From Atopsyche davidsoni (lineage: Eukaryota; Arthropoda; Insecta; Trichoptera; Hydrobiosidae), in the NCBI GenBank assembly GCA_022113835.1, contig JAILWY010000005.1, positions 7,706,501 to 7,770,500 on the forward strand: a DNA stretch of 64,000 nt. Direction: 5' to 3'. The position numbers and the translations under genes were made by a program. Position 1 is the first letter of the stretch; the number at the start of each line of letters is the position of its first letter. This document shows, in pieces, positions 10,668 through 27,101 of this stretch. Under the pieces are notes generated by a model that was not told the DNA's origin, searched no databases, and saw nothing but the letters and a program-made list of their open reading frames with translations.

Positions 10668-13600
10668 ATGATTAAATATACATTTATTTTATGCATAGCA
10701 TGTACTAATTTCTTTGCAACATGCTGCTCAGAACCATCAAATACGTATGTTTTGAGTTTAAATTCTGATAATACGAGTGGGAGGTGGACTGTTGAAAATA
10801 AAAATGCAAGTAAGTAAAAATGAAAAAAAATATCTAAGTTTTTCAAGTAATTTTTTTGTAATTATAGTAAAATATAATCAAATAGTTTTTCAATATTTGT
10901 TCAATTAGGGATTTTATTAATAAATGATTATTCATCTAGTCAGTTGTGCAATGCGATTATCACACGAGATGGTTTAATATAACGCATTTGAAGAAATAAC
11001 TTCGTCATCATTATACATAAATCCAAGTTATCCAGAATAAGTGTTTGAAAATATGATTTGTACCCCAAAATAATAATATTTCATTATTCATACATGCTTT
11101 TTTTGCTTTAATTTTCAGCAGCTTGATGAAACTATGACATTATAATATAAATTGACTATTATATAAATAATTATAAACATACAAATTTATTTTAGAACAT
11201 AGATTCCTAATCCCTGTTTTACAAATTATTTTATAGGCATAAATATTGAAACTGTTGTCCCAGGTGGTATATATTCAGATCTTATGCGGGCTAAGGTAAT
11301 TGAAAATATATTATACAGGGATAATGATGTAAAAACCCGCTGGGTGTCAAAAGATACCTGGAAATATAGTCGAACTTTTACAGGTAATAAATTAATGTGC
11401 TAATTGTAATTGGTATGATTTTAACATATATTTTAATATGTACTTAATGATTTATTTTTAGTATCTGAAGAAATATTAAAGAAAAATACAGTTAATCTAG
11501 TGTTTGATGGACTAGATACACATTCGTACATATCTCTCAATGGCCATCCTTTGGATGATACAGATAATATGTTTGTTAAATACCAATTTAACGTTAAACA
11601 ATATCTTAAGGTATACATAATAATCATTTGATTAAAACAGAATGTTAAACATTGAATATGTGCGTTGAAATTATTTTATTTGAATAAGTTGTTAATTTAA
11701 CAGGAAGGTATCAACATCTTAAATGTTGAGTTTGATTCCCCAGTAAACGAAGCTAAGATACTTTCTGATAAAAATAGTATACCACCTGATTGTGTACCCG
11801 ATCTGTACAATGGAGAATGTCATGTCAATCAGCTTAGAAAAATGCAGGCATCCTTTTCGTGGGATTGGGGTCCAGCCTTTCCTTCAGTCGGGATTTGGTA
11901 ATAATTTACATTTCATTAGTTTATTCTTGTACAGTTGAAAACATAACAATTAACAGATTTACAACTTTTAGGAAATCAGTTCATTTACACGCTTTCAATA
12001 GTGCAATAATCAGTGATGTTTTGGTTGATATAAAGCAATCAAAATACGAGCCTATGTGGAATGCAAGTTTCAAAATATATTTACAAGCCTCAGACACGTC
12101 AAACAAACTTGAAGGACATTTAATGGTAACAATTGAAATTGATAATGAAACAAAATCAACTGCTCATGAATTTGTCAATGAAAAACACTTAAAAACAGTT
12201 GATATAGAGAAAACATTAAGCTTGGAAATAAGTCAAGTAAGTCAGTTATTATTATTTAATATATTAATTTCTATTTATTAAACATGCACAGTGGCACAGT
12301 TGCTACACGGTTCAGTGACTGAGTGAGTTTAAGGTAGTATTTTTTTGTTGAGACTATTCTGACTCACTGTGGTTTATGGAGAATCGTCAAACAATCCGAT
12401 TTTCTATATTTTATATGTATATGGCAAGCAGCTTGCAAATTCCTTTTATTTTTTTTTAATAATCGAATGGTTTATGATTTTAAATTTTCAATATTATATT
12501 TGTTAGTCAAATTATTCTTTCTTTTAATAGGCCCAAGTAAAAACATGGTGGCCCAATGGATTAGGTGAACAGCACTTGTATATAGCACGAGTTACATTCC
12601 AAAGCACAGAATTTGCTGATGAATTTTACGAAAAAAGTATCAAGATTGGTTTTAGAACAATTGAGGTTGTTCAAGAAAAAATTGGTAAATATTCTGTTTA
12701 TAAAATGGTTCTTATCATGTATGGTATTATTATGTAATTATTGGTGATTTTTTTCTCAGATTCAAACAATGATGGATTATCATTTTATTTTAAGATAAAC
12801 GGACATCCAATTTTCATGAAGGGCTCTAATTGGATTCCTGGTAATATTCTTCCTGAAAAAGGCTATGAAAAAAATACAGGTTTGTTATTGATAATACATT
12901 TAAAAAATATATTAAAAGAATGTTTAGCAATGTTTCTAGTTTTTATTTTTTGATGGTATTAGTTTTGCCTACATACTAAATTTGCATCTTAAGATGACAT
13001 TCAAAAAGTTGTCAAAACCGTTCGGATCAAAAAATTCATAGTGGAAACATCACTAAATATTCTTTCAGTGAAAATATTATAATGGAATCCCACCAAGTAC
13101 TTTCAGTAAGAATTATTAAAAATATATTATTTTTATCAAGAATTTCCCCTTTGGTTGTTTTTTTTTTAACAAATTTTGATATTTTATTGACAGTTGATAA
13201 TCTTTTGGGGGCAGCCAAAAATGCTCACATGAATATGTTAAGGGTGTGGGGTGGGGGTGTTTATGAATCGGATTATTTTTATGAGAAATGTGATGAGCTT
13301 GGAATCTTAATTTGGCAAGACTTCATGTTTGCATGTAGTATGTATCCAACAAAACCAAACTTTCTAAGGTAAATTAAAAAATAAGTATTTCATATTTTCT
13401 ACTCACACATTTATAATTGGCGCCGGAACTTCAAGGGCTTGAGTTCAGTCACAGACTTCCTTGGCAACTCGGCATTAAAGTACTTTGTATTTATAAGTTT
13501 CTTACCATTTATGAATAGAGTAATATGACAACTATTCTTTTAGTTCTGTATCTGTTGAAGTGGAGCAGGTTGTTCGTCGACTGCAGCATCATGCTAGCTT

Positions 13601-15152
13601 AGCCTTGTGGGCGGGAAATAATGAGAATGAAGCGGCACTAAGAGGCAATTGGTATGATACTGATAAAAACTTTGATGATTTTAAAAATCAATACATTGAT
13701 CTATATGTTCAAACCATTCGACCTGTTGTTCTTATGAACGATCCCACTAGATCATATGTTGTTTCAAGTCCAAGCAATGGGCTACAATCTGAGAAAGAAG
13801 GCTATATAGCTAAAAATCCATATGATCCTCACTATGGAGATAATCATTACTATAATTACTTTCAAAATTTATGGTCCATGGATACTTATCCGAAAACACG
13901 ATTTTGTTCAGAATATGGCTATCAATCAGTGCCATCAGTAAGAACATTAATGGATGCGACTGATAAAGTAGATGATCTTGATATAGGAAGTGAATTTATG
14001 CATCATAGAGAGCACAGTCCAGTGAATAATTACTTAAATATGGCTCTCCAAATGAAACTTCAAATGGGTGTTCCAAACACAACACTCCCTGAACATTATT
14101 TCAACCAATTTATTTACTATAGTCAGGTAAATATACGTAAAAATCAGTATATATTTTTTTGTCATGTACTAATTTATTAAAATATTAATAGATCATTCAA
14201 GCGATGGCTATGAAAACACAAACGGAATTCTATAGACAATCCCAAAGTGATTGGATGACTATGGGTGCACTTTATTGGCAATTAAATGATGTTTGGCAAG
14301 CACCCTCGTGGTCTAGTATTGGTAAGTCATTTGGTTATTAATAAAACTGATTTGTTGAAACTGAAGTCATTTAATTATTGACAAAACTGGCTGCCAAATG
14401 TTAAAAAGTAATTTGAAATTTCCAGAGTATGGTGGGAAGTGGAAGATATTGCATTACTATGCAAAAAAATTCTTCAGTCCAATTTTAATTTCACCAAGAT
14501 TATTTCCAAACAAAACCATGAAGATTTATCTCATTAATGATCTGATGCAAGCAGTCAGAAATGCAACCATGATTATTGATACTTTTGAATGGAGTAATTT
14601 AAAACCTATTAAAACCATAAGCCGTCAAGTTGATGTTCATGCCTTAGCTACGGAAGTACACGAAGCAGAGGTTGATCCACTTACTCCTCTCAACGAAAAC
14701 AATATATTCTACCGATTTAGGCTACAAAATGACAAATCAGAAGACCTTAGTCCATATAATTACATTTTCCCTGTTGCAATAAAAAATATAAAAGGAATAA
14801 AAGCTCCCAAAATAGAAGTTAGTATAATATCTGTATTATTGTTACAAAACATTATTATTTTAAGATTTATTATTTATAAAATAATGCAATTGTATTTTAG
14901 ATGAAAATTGAGAATCCGACCAATGGCACAGATGGGATATTTATATATGATCTTGTGATAACAACAGATGAAATAGCCTTATTTTTAGACATTGACTGTT
15001 CTGATGGATGGGTCTCTGATAATGGATTTACTCTGACCGATGCATCTAGGACCATTCAATTGTATGCAACGAAACAAATGACATCAAAGTCTCTCTCTGA
15101 GGATATTAAAATTCACACATTATTTGATGAGATTTCTATAACAAAAAAATAA
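10668..15152 (+). CDS. Manba: Lysosomal beta-mannosidase (GH2)
   Basis: Twelve exons: 10668-10809, 11237-11383, 11462-11610, 11704-11897, 11972-12236, 12531-12684, 12760-12879, 13194-13368, 13544-14126, 14192-14321, 14426-14817, 14901-15152. Phases agree throughout and give 900 residues (human MANBA 879). The enzyme removes terminal beta-linked mannose from N-glycan breakdown products in lysosomes. The N-terminus is a hydrophobic signal peptide ([13 protein letters not shown]..) followed by the galactose-binding-like GH2 domain ([39 protein letters not shown]). The TIM-barrel core has [25 protein letters not shown] and [11 protein letters not shown]. The putative acid/base Glu lies in WAGNNENE (about residue 476) and the nucleophile in CSEYGYQS (about 572). 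Both catalytic motifs are intact. The exon 11 donor is GTTAGT, somewhat weak. Intron 7 carries a copy of a dispersed repeat. Confidence 0.95.
12995..13115. repeat. Dispersed repeat family A, copy 1 (beta-mannosidase intron 7)
   Basis: This segment aligns with 20617-20750 and 50531-50690. Shared blocks, with mismatches and small gaps, include AAACCG-TC, ATCAAAA-ATT, a GGAAA-ATCACT block, AAATATT and AATGGAATCCC. It has no coding potential. It is more diverged than the other two copies. Confidence 0.5.
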
Positions 15153-16670
15153 CATATCCAATTTATGTAACTTTTATAAAAAAATACCAAAAACTTCTTA
15201 TGATTATGAAATATTTTATTATGTGAGCAATTACTGAGATTGGTGATTTAAAGTGTGTGTACTATTTTTTTTATGTAGTGTGTGTAGTATTTTATGTTAA
15301 CACTCATGTTCATCCTTAGGTTTTTTTTTTGATCAAATATGATTTATAACATTACCGTCAATTTTGGAAATTTGGCCTAGATATTAAATATATTCATGGA
15401 TTCATAACCTTTTCAAAACTGGCTGGTAAAACACATACATCTGCACGGTGCGAATCACACCATTAAAAACTTTGTAAACTTATATTAATGGCAAATAAAA
15501 ATAATTTAAAGGTCTTTTAAAGCCTTTTTATTACTTCGACACTAAGATGCTAAAGAGAACATGTCGATTTGCTTTTGTTGCATTGGTTAAATTTTTGATA
15601 CGACTGATCTTATTTACTAAGGATAAAACTAAAATACGATATTAACAAAAGTAATTGTCTTAAACAAATGACTTTTTATTTAGTAATTTATGCCAGCAAC
15701 AACATCTATTCTTTAATTATTCACTTAAATACTGTTTTATTTTTCATCGAAAGAGATTTGTCCTATTCCATTTATAATTGAGGAGACTTGTATAATAGTG
15801 ATATAATAATGAAGAAATTCAGTTTATACAAATTCTTTGTTTTAATTGGATAAAATCATTTTATACTATCACTCCTGTTAAATAAAAAAATATGAATAGC
15901 CAAACGGTAAGGAGCTTTGCACATTTTTATTTGATACTTTCGCCGTGGAGGTGAGTATGTTGAGTGCAGGATGATGTATGGTTGGAAATCAGAAGGTTGG
16001 CGAAATACTTTGCGTATTCGTAATATATTTAACTACACTAGATGGAAATATATATGGTAACTGCTTCGATGCCGCGAGGTCTCTGGCGCGGAGAGGCTGT
16101 TTATATATCACCGACGCATCCGTGGATAACGTAAACAGGAAGACTCTCACGTCTCGGGGGTGTCTTATTACAGGGAACATTCACACGAGACGTTATCGCG
16201 GTTTCACTGACCGCTTATCGTGGATCGGATGGCACATTCCAATGGACTGTATGACACGTATTCCGATGTAGGTACTCGTACTTGTAGGTACTGACCCCTA
16301 CAATACAAATAAAAATAACATAATCGCCTAACTTTTTAGCTATATATATTCGTTTTTTTAATATGCAGTGTTACAAATCAAACCTGTCTCTCGTGGATTG
16401 ACTGGTTTAATTTGGTACTGCTATTAAAAAAACGTTAAACCAGATAACAGTATTTCATGATTAAAAAAAATACTACGGTATTTGCTACTTTTTATGCGTT
16501 CTTTGGTTAGAAGAAACACACACTACTTTTTAAGTGAATAACTTGCGGCAGTGTTATTGACTGTTTTTATAAGTTGTCGATGATCAATTATTTGTGCTTA
16601 GGAATTGTTTGACAGTTGAAGAAATTCTTATCTATGGTTCTGAATAGATCGTGTTCTGACAGAACGCACG
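15153..16670. other. Intergenic region between beta-mannosidase and NDUFB4
   Basis: The first part is the beta-mannosidase 3' UTR, with a candidate AATAAA at 15494-15499. A GC-richer island at about 16053-16290 (CpG-containing, ending in repeated TAGGTACT) stands out. A 97-codon open frame crosses it at 15978-16271 but has no recognisable motif, and the opposite strand is open too, so I do not call it a gene. The NDUFB4 promoter and 5' UTR lie just before 16671. Confidence 0.55.
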
Positions 16671-17226
16671 ATGGCGAAAAACAGTTCTCAGTACGGCATA
16701 TCTGAGAAAGAAATCCAAATTTTGCGTGAACAAGCCGCTCAGAGGGCAGTTAATAGACACGAATTCTTGAAACAGACTAGCAATCCATTTATTCAGGGCT
16801 CTGGAGAAGGTGGTTATGTTGTAAGTTAATATTGGTCATTTTCTTATGTAACCATCAACAACAAGAAGTTGAGGCATTTGATCGCTGTTTTCTATTATAT
16901 ATATACATTTTTAAAAGTGTAAAATTATGTAATTTTAATGTTTATCATAGAAAATATTTCAAAACGTTCACCTTTAACATTATTTGCAATTAAAGTTGAC
17001 ATTATTTTTTTAGTTTGACAAGGGTATGCAAAGGTTCCAGTCTATGTATGTCAGCCAATTGGAACACTTCAAGCCAAACTCCAAGACAGCTTGGCTTGGA
17101 TTAATGTACTGTCTTATTCCCATCACTGCCTTTGGGTACGCCCTATGGTATGAGAGATCAGGGAGGGAAAATTTATACAGAACAGGTCAAGTAGCATACC
17201 GTGATAGGTCTTTTAAATTGATTTAA
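16671..17226 (+). CDS. NDUFB4: NADH dehydrogenase (complex I) subunit B4
   Basis: Two exons, 16671-16820 and 17014-17226, joined in phase 0, give 120 residues (human NDUFB4 has 129). This is an accessory subunit of the membrane arm of mitochondrial complex I. Recognisable family features are the N-terminal YGISEKE block followed by a charged helix (AAQRAVNRHEFLKQ, then a SNP motif), one hydrophobic segment at about 74-95 (WLGLMYCLIPITAFGYALW) and the C-terminal RDRSFKL-type ending. The start ATG is the first in frame after the 5' UTR, with an ACGATGG context. There is no cleavable presequence, as expected for this family. Confidence 0.88.
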
Positions 17227-17316
17227 ACTTTTAATGAATCATTTGAAAAATATTTAAATTATTTTTTTTTTAGTGAATACAATACATTGTTTAAACAACT
17301 CAGTAACATCATGTAA

Positions 17317-17326
17317 AATAAATAAA
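17317..17326 (+). terminator. Candidate polyadenylation signals of NDUFB4
   Basis: Two overlapping AATAAA hexamers (17317-17322 and 17321-17326) lie 90-100 nt after the NDUFB4 stop, followed by a T-rich stretch. Position and sequence suit a poly(A) signal. Confidence 0.6.
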
Positions 17327-18249
17327 TTATATCTCATACCAATGGTTTTATTTCGTTTATCAATAATATTAACTAAATTATAATATATACTTGTTAATGT
17401 ACTTTGATTTGTTATCTTTTTTGAGTTCTTGTTTTTAGTATGCATTCATAGTGTTTTTTCATACCCATTATAACATTATAAGAAAAGCAAGCGAATCTCT
17501 AAAAAAATGTAAAGCGCTTCACTTAGCACAGGCAAAGCCTTGTTGGTGATGCGCAAGTCACAATCCTCAACTATGTGCTAGGGCTTTGTTAATTGATGTA
17601 GTGAAAGTAAATACTATTTATTATAAGTTACATATCTGCACTAGTAAGTACAAAAATATTAATTTGTATGGGAATAATGATCTGATACACATTGAAAAAA
17701 AAATGTGTTACTATAGTAAAATTCATAATTTTAATTAAGTCAATTATTTTATGAGCTGACGTTGCTCGTACTATTAGAATGATGGGTTATTAGTCGGGCA
17801 AGAATCAAACATTTGCTTTGCAGCACATTAATTGAAAATATCATAATTGCTTGCCATCTTATTCAGGGTTACCAAATAATGTCTACAAAAGGCCTTTTTG
17901 TTTATATATGAATTATAACATAAAAATCGTGGTTTATGTAGTTTTTACTTTAAGTCACGTATTCACCTTTCAATCAACTACTCCAACAAAAGCAGCTTTG
18001 GATTATCTGACTGAAGTGTTGATGTTCTTTGTCAAAATGCAGAAATAGTATAAGGTTCTAATAATTCGTTTCCAAAGTTCGTTTTTACTGAATAAAAGAT
18101 GTCCATCCACAAACCTTTAGATTTCTATGTGTCAAAATATACTATTTCACACAAAGCTTTTCATTAATCTAAATCCTACAAAATGGACTTTCATAAAGTG
18201 AGCTTAGTCTCAAAAACAAAATAATAAACATTATTTTTTAAGATTGATA
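17327..18249. other. Convergent intergenic spacer between NDUFB4 and TRAPPC5
   Basis: AT-rich DNA between two 3' ends. A 65-codon open frame at 17851-18048 has no recognisable motif, and I do not accept it as a gene. Nothing else is visible. Confidence 0.55.
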
Positions 18250-18255
18250 TTTATT
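18250..18255 (-). terminator. Candidate polyadenylation signal of TRAPPC5
   Basis: TTTATT on the plus strand reads AATAAA on the minus strand, about 65 nt beyond the TRAPPC5 stop codon. Confidence 0.55.
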
Positions 18256-18318
18256 GGAATGAAATGATTCACAATTTTAGAATATTATTATAGCTATAAA
18301 CAAGAAATCCTTGTGAAT

Positions 18319-20188
18319 TTATCTGTCTTCCAACATTTTATCTCGTGCTATGACGGTGTCATCAAACTTCACCATGTAGGTAGTTCCTTGATGCCAATGG
18401 GCTGTGACTTTTGCTGGCTGAAATATTTATAGAAAAATAACAATACTAGTATAAGTACAGTGATAATTTGAAGAAGTATTTAAAAATCATTCAATAAGAT
18501 GCAAATACACTCAGCCCTCCACATTGAAAATACAAGCACTTCAATGGTGAATAAATTACAAGTTCACTTTTAATCAAATTAAATAAACTTAATTAAATTC
18601 TGTGATATCAATGCCACCCCACACACGACCAGAGGGGTAAAAAATAAAAGGAAAACTGGGAATGGCTTATATTCCTCAGTGAAAACATCTATTTTCAGAA
18701 ATTAAAAATCAAATATTCTCAATCCATTATTTTACTTTCCATTTCACATATATTATTTTAAAGAAAAAAGAAATCAACACTGCACCAGAGGTCAATAAAA
18801 TAATTTAAATACAAATTTAGCTTGAGGCCTTCATTAGAGTATTTTTTTTTATTATACATAACATATTTCAATAAAATAGAAATATACTTATATAGAAAGG
18901 AACTGGGTAGAGTATAACCAGTACAAATATTTATTTGACTTTGAAGACTTATTTTGGTGGTTTTGGTACTATATTGAGGACTTATGCAGTGTCACTAGAT
19001 TATAGATAAAAGTAAACTTCAGATAGTTAAAATGAATTTGTGATTGTGGAAGGTTGACTTCAGTGTTATAAAGTATATCTAATAAATTAAAAACATACAA
19101 ATCCACTTTTTGTCAAAACAGCTTCGATAATCCCAGCGTTGAACGTTGCACAGTTTAATGATCCCTTGTCCTTAGGTACACTGATGTATTTATTAACCTA
19201 GAATATTAAAAACGAGTTCACATAGATACAGACACACAAATTTTATTTTCCATAATGCATTGGAGACATAAATTATACTAATATTGATAACGATATAAGT
19301 ATACAGACCAATGCTTCTTTTTCAATAATATAGTAAGTTCTCTCATCATCATTTGCGTGCTCTAACTTATCAGCCTCACGTCCAAAAAGAGTCTATTGGG
19401 ATAAAAATAATTAAGTATACTTATTTTGACAATACAAATTTAATTATTTTAAAAAATGAAAGCAAGTGTAACACTATTTATGATCCAGTAAAAGGGACCT
19501 AAGACCAATCAATCAGTTGGCACACTATCAATTGACGATGAAAATGGCAATAATATTAAACAGAGAAATAATACTGAAAGAAAATTGGTTCTGAAAAAAA
19601 GTATCTAGAGTACATATATATATAGGCAGTTTATATATGGGCCATGATGACATGCCATGATTTTTGGCATCAGAGTATGATAGTTTGCATTTATGAATTG
19701 ATATCAATAACAGATACAAAAGTACCATTTTTATACAGTTATTGAAAAGTATTCTTATTTGAATATTCTAAAACAAACAAACCTTCCATAATGTAGATTT
19801 TATAAATAACAACATGTTCAGGAGCTTGATCTCTCGTTTGCCATTTCTTTCTCGCATGAAATATAAATCGATGACTCTACTTCCAACATCTTGGCCAAGT
19901 TCAGCCAACCTATAATAACATATTTTTTTGATAAAATAGCTATAAACTGCGGTTAACTGGCAATTTATAGGAATTTTATTTCCACAAAAAAAATTCAGAT
20001 AATAAATTCATTCAAATGATATTCATATTGTCTTACTTGGTCTGTAATTCAGGCACAGTATAAACTCTATTTTGACAGTATTGTACAAGCTCCGAAAATA
20101 ACAGTGCAAAGCAACTCAATGAGACTTCTCCTTTTCCCCGACTTAAAGGTTTATCTAATATGCTAGTTTTCATTCTGCCAGATGACAT
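18319..20188 (-). CDS. TRAPPC5: Trafficking protein particle complex subunit 5 (Trs31)
   Basis: Five minus-strand exons: 20188-20037, 19909-19783, 19392-19309, 19197-19099 and 18417-18319. Frames join cleanly to 186 residues (human 188). TRAPPC5 is a Bet3-family core subunit of TRAPP tethering complexes, which activate Rab1/Ypt1 (TRAPPIII) and Rab11-type GTPases (TRAPPII) in ER-Golgi and Golgi transport and autophagy. Strongly conserved blocks seen: SILDKPLSRGKGEVSLS, FALLFSELVQYCQNRV, LGQDVGSRVIDL, LLFIKSTLWK, TLFGREADKLEHANDDERTY, YISVPKDKGSLNCATFNAG and AHWHQGTTYMVKFDD. It is arranged head-to-head with cathepsin L about 1.4 kb away. Very secure identification. Confidence 0.96.
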
Positions 20189-21558
20189 TTCAAACTATCA
20201 TTTTATCAGAGATAATTTAAAAAAAAACAGTTTTATAATTACTACAACTATTGTGATTTACAATACTCTTGATTCGGCTTTGACTTGTTTTTAGACGTCT
20301 TTAGGTGGTTCAGCTTTTACTGACAGAAAACTTAAGTGTTGTCAAGCGTTAAAAATAATAAATCACTTCTTCTCCATGTGTCTCTCCTCAGAGGAGGTTG
20401 GTGACTATCTGGCTAATAAATATCTAATCAAGCTAAATTATTCTCTACATAATACTTCCTGTGGCTTGAATGATAAAGTTAGAAAAAAAGTAAAGAAGTT
20501 ATTGTCGTTTTTCGTGTGTATTTTATGAATTATTATTTTTTAAATAAAATATTTAAATGATTTTTCCACGTGTGAATTTTATGTGTGATCAATGTTTGAT
20601 AGTGTCAACGAGAAAGGTTAACGAAACAGGTCACTAATAAAATTAACACGTAAAAAAATGGCTAAAGTATTTTAATTAAAATATTATAACAGAATTCCAC
20701 CATATACTCTCTGTCAAAAATATTGATTACTATTGTTTTTGTGCTATTTCAACTTTAAAGATTTAAAAATAATATTTCTAAAAATATTATTTTATTAAAA
20801 AATATTACAATGTAATTACTAATTTCTGTCAAAATATTATAAAACTGTAATGCAAATCTTAAATATTAAGAAAGTCATTAGCGTTAACAAGTATTTTCTG
20901 AAAAAACTTTAAAATACTGCCATCTGATTCATTGGACCAAGACTAGTTGAAATTATCTATTTATTGATTTTTAATATCGTTTTGTCGAATTGCTGCTAAA
21001 AATAAAATTTCTATCCAATCAGACAATAACATATTCAAATTACTCATTAATAAATCGTAAACATAAACATATTACTTGCAAAGTACTAAATGTTATTTTG
21101 GTAAGATTGCTTATTCGTATATTGTTTATTCTAACTATCTTGTTTAAATAAAATTCTCAGAAATATTAATAACTTTTCCATTATCAAGGGGCTTATAAAA
21201 GTTAAATGAGGATGACACTTATTTTAAATATGAAACTCGCGTTGATAAACAATTATTGTTGATCCGTAAAACCATATTTTATTTCTAGGCCGTCATGTGA
21301 CCAAAGTCAATGGCTGAATCAGAGTTGCAAATCATACACAAAAAAAATTAAACAAGTGTGAGTGAATACCATTGAATTATAGAGAAACCACTATCTACAT
21401 ATACACACAAACCAATAAAAAATAATACATACAATCAGCGTTCATGCAACACTATAATACAGACGCGTATGTGTGCGTCATGAGGTGTGAGTGTGTTGAG
21501 TATGGACATTTCCTGACTTAGCTCGTACACAAAACTCAGCTGAAAACCGTAGATTTGC
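20189..21558. other. Divergent intergenic region between TRAPPC5 and cathepsin L
   Basis: AT-rich DNA carrying the promoters of both genes. It contains copy 2 of the dispersed repeat (20617-20750). No coding exon is visible. The segment before 21559 has a dinucleotide-rich CACACA/GTGTG stretch at about 21400-21500. Confidence 0.55.
20617..20750. repeat. Dispersed repeat family A, copy 2 (upstream of TRAPPC5)
   Basis: It aligns best with 50531-50690: shared runs include CGAAAC-GGTCAC-AAT-AAATTAACA, an AAATATT-rich middle, GGAATTCC-like sequence and the exact block CTCTGTCAAAAATATTGATTA. It has no coding potential. Confidence 0.65.
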
Positions 21559-21604
21559 TTCAGTCTCGATTGTTTGGTCGCGCAGTTAGCACGTGGAATA
21601 CTCG
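21559..21604 (+). promoter_or_regulatory. Candidate cathepsin L start site and 5' non-coding exon
   Basis: A TTCAGTC initiator-like motif at 21559-21565 is followed by a GC-richer stretch with an E-box CACGTG (21590-21595). A good splice donor, CTCG|GTAAGA, follows at 21604/21605. The matching acceptor (TTGCAG) ends at 22434, seven bases before the cathepsin L ATG. That implies a non-coding first exon and an 830-bp 5' UTR intron. Transcription start is inferred only. Confidence 0.5.
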
Positions 21605-22441
21605 GTAAGATTTCTCCAATCCCTTTGTTGCATTTCCCCTGGCAGTATTTAATGAAATAATTAATTTAAACCTTTCTCGGTGATATTATTTCGATGCTTG
21701 AATGTTTCACACGTTTGAAGATTTCGGGACTTAAGTTTCAGCTCGCGACGTAAAAAATAATAATTGTTTTGTAAGCATTGATCTTCATTGTGTTATATAG
21801 ATTGTTGAATCGACATTTTAACTGTTATATAGCAAATTTGAAGGGTGTTGGTTGTTTTGCGTATTTTCATGCAATCATTTTACTGCCAAGGCGGATTTGT
21901 TTACTAAATTTGTATGTAAACGAACAAAAAAAGCTTGTTTGACATTGAAACTATCCCAAGGATTTGTTGTTAAATTTTTTAATAATAAACGATGCGTCTT
22001 GAATAAATTTAATAATAAAATAGCGATGATCTTTGCAAGTATTTGATTCTTAGTTGGTGGATGCGAAACAACTAATAAATTATTATTTTTAACATGTTTA
22101 TAAATGATGCATCAAATATTGTTTTAGGGTTATTGAGTAGGTGGGTAGACAGTAGATTAAATAAATATATCCGTTAACCACTTTTTTTGAAAAATAGATT
22201 TTAATCTTAAAAGTATTTTTACTATGTATTAAAATAAATGCGGCGTCATCAGTGATATGACGCATAATAGTTATTACAATTTTTTTTTGCCATTTTAGAT
22301 TTTATGGGCTTTGAGATAGTAAGGCTGGATGATACGAAAATATTTTTTTTTACATATGTCGATATTTGTAGAGCCCCAATGTACGAATCAGTTGTTAAAT
22401 TAAAATGTTTATTGTTATTATTTTCTACTTGCAGATATAAA

Positions 22442-27101
<4,660 letters not shown>

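Noticed and set aside
15978..16271. 97-codon open frame upstream of NDUFB4
   Set aside because: No recognisable domain, and the opposite strand is open as well, so it is more likely an effect of local GC content.
17851..18048. 65-codon open frame between NDUFB4 and TRAPPC5
   Set aside because: No motif, no splice or promoter context, and it lies between two converging 3' ends.
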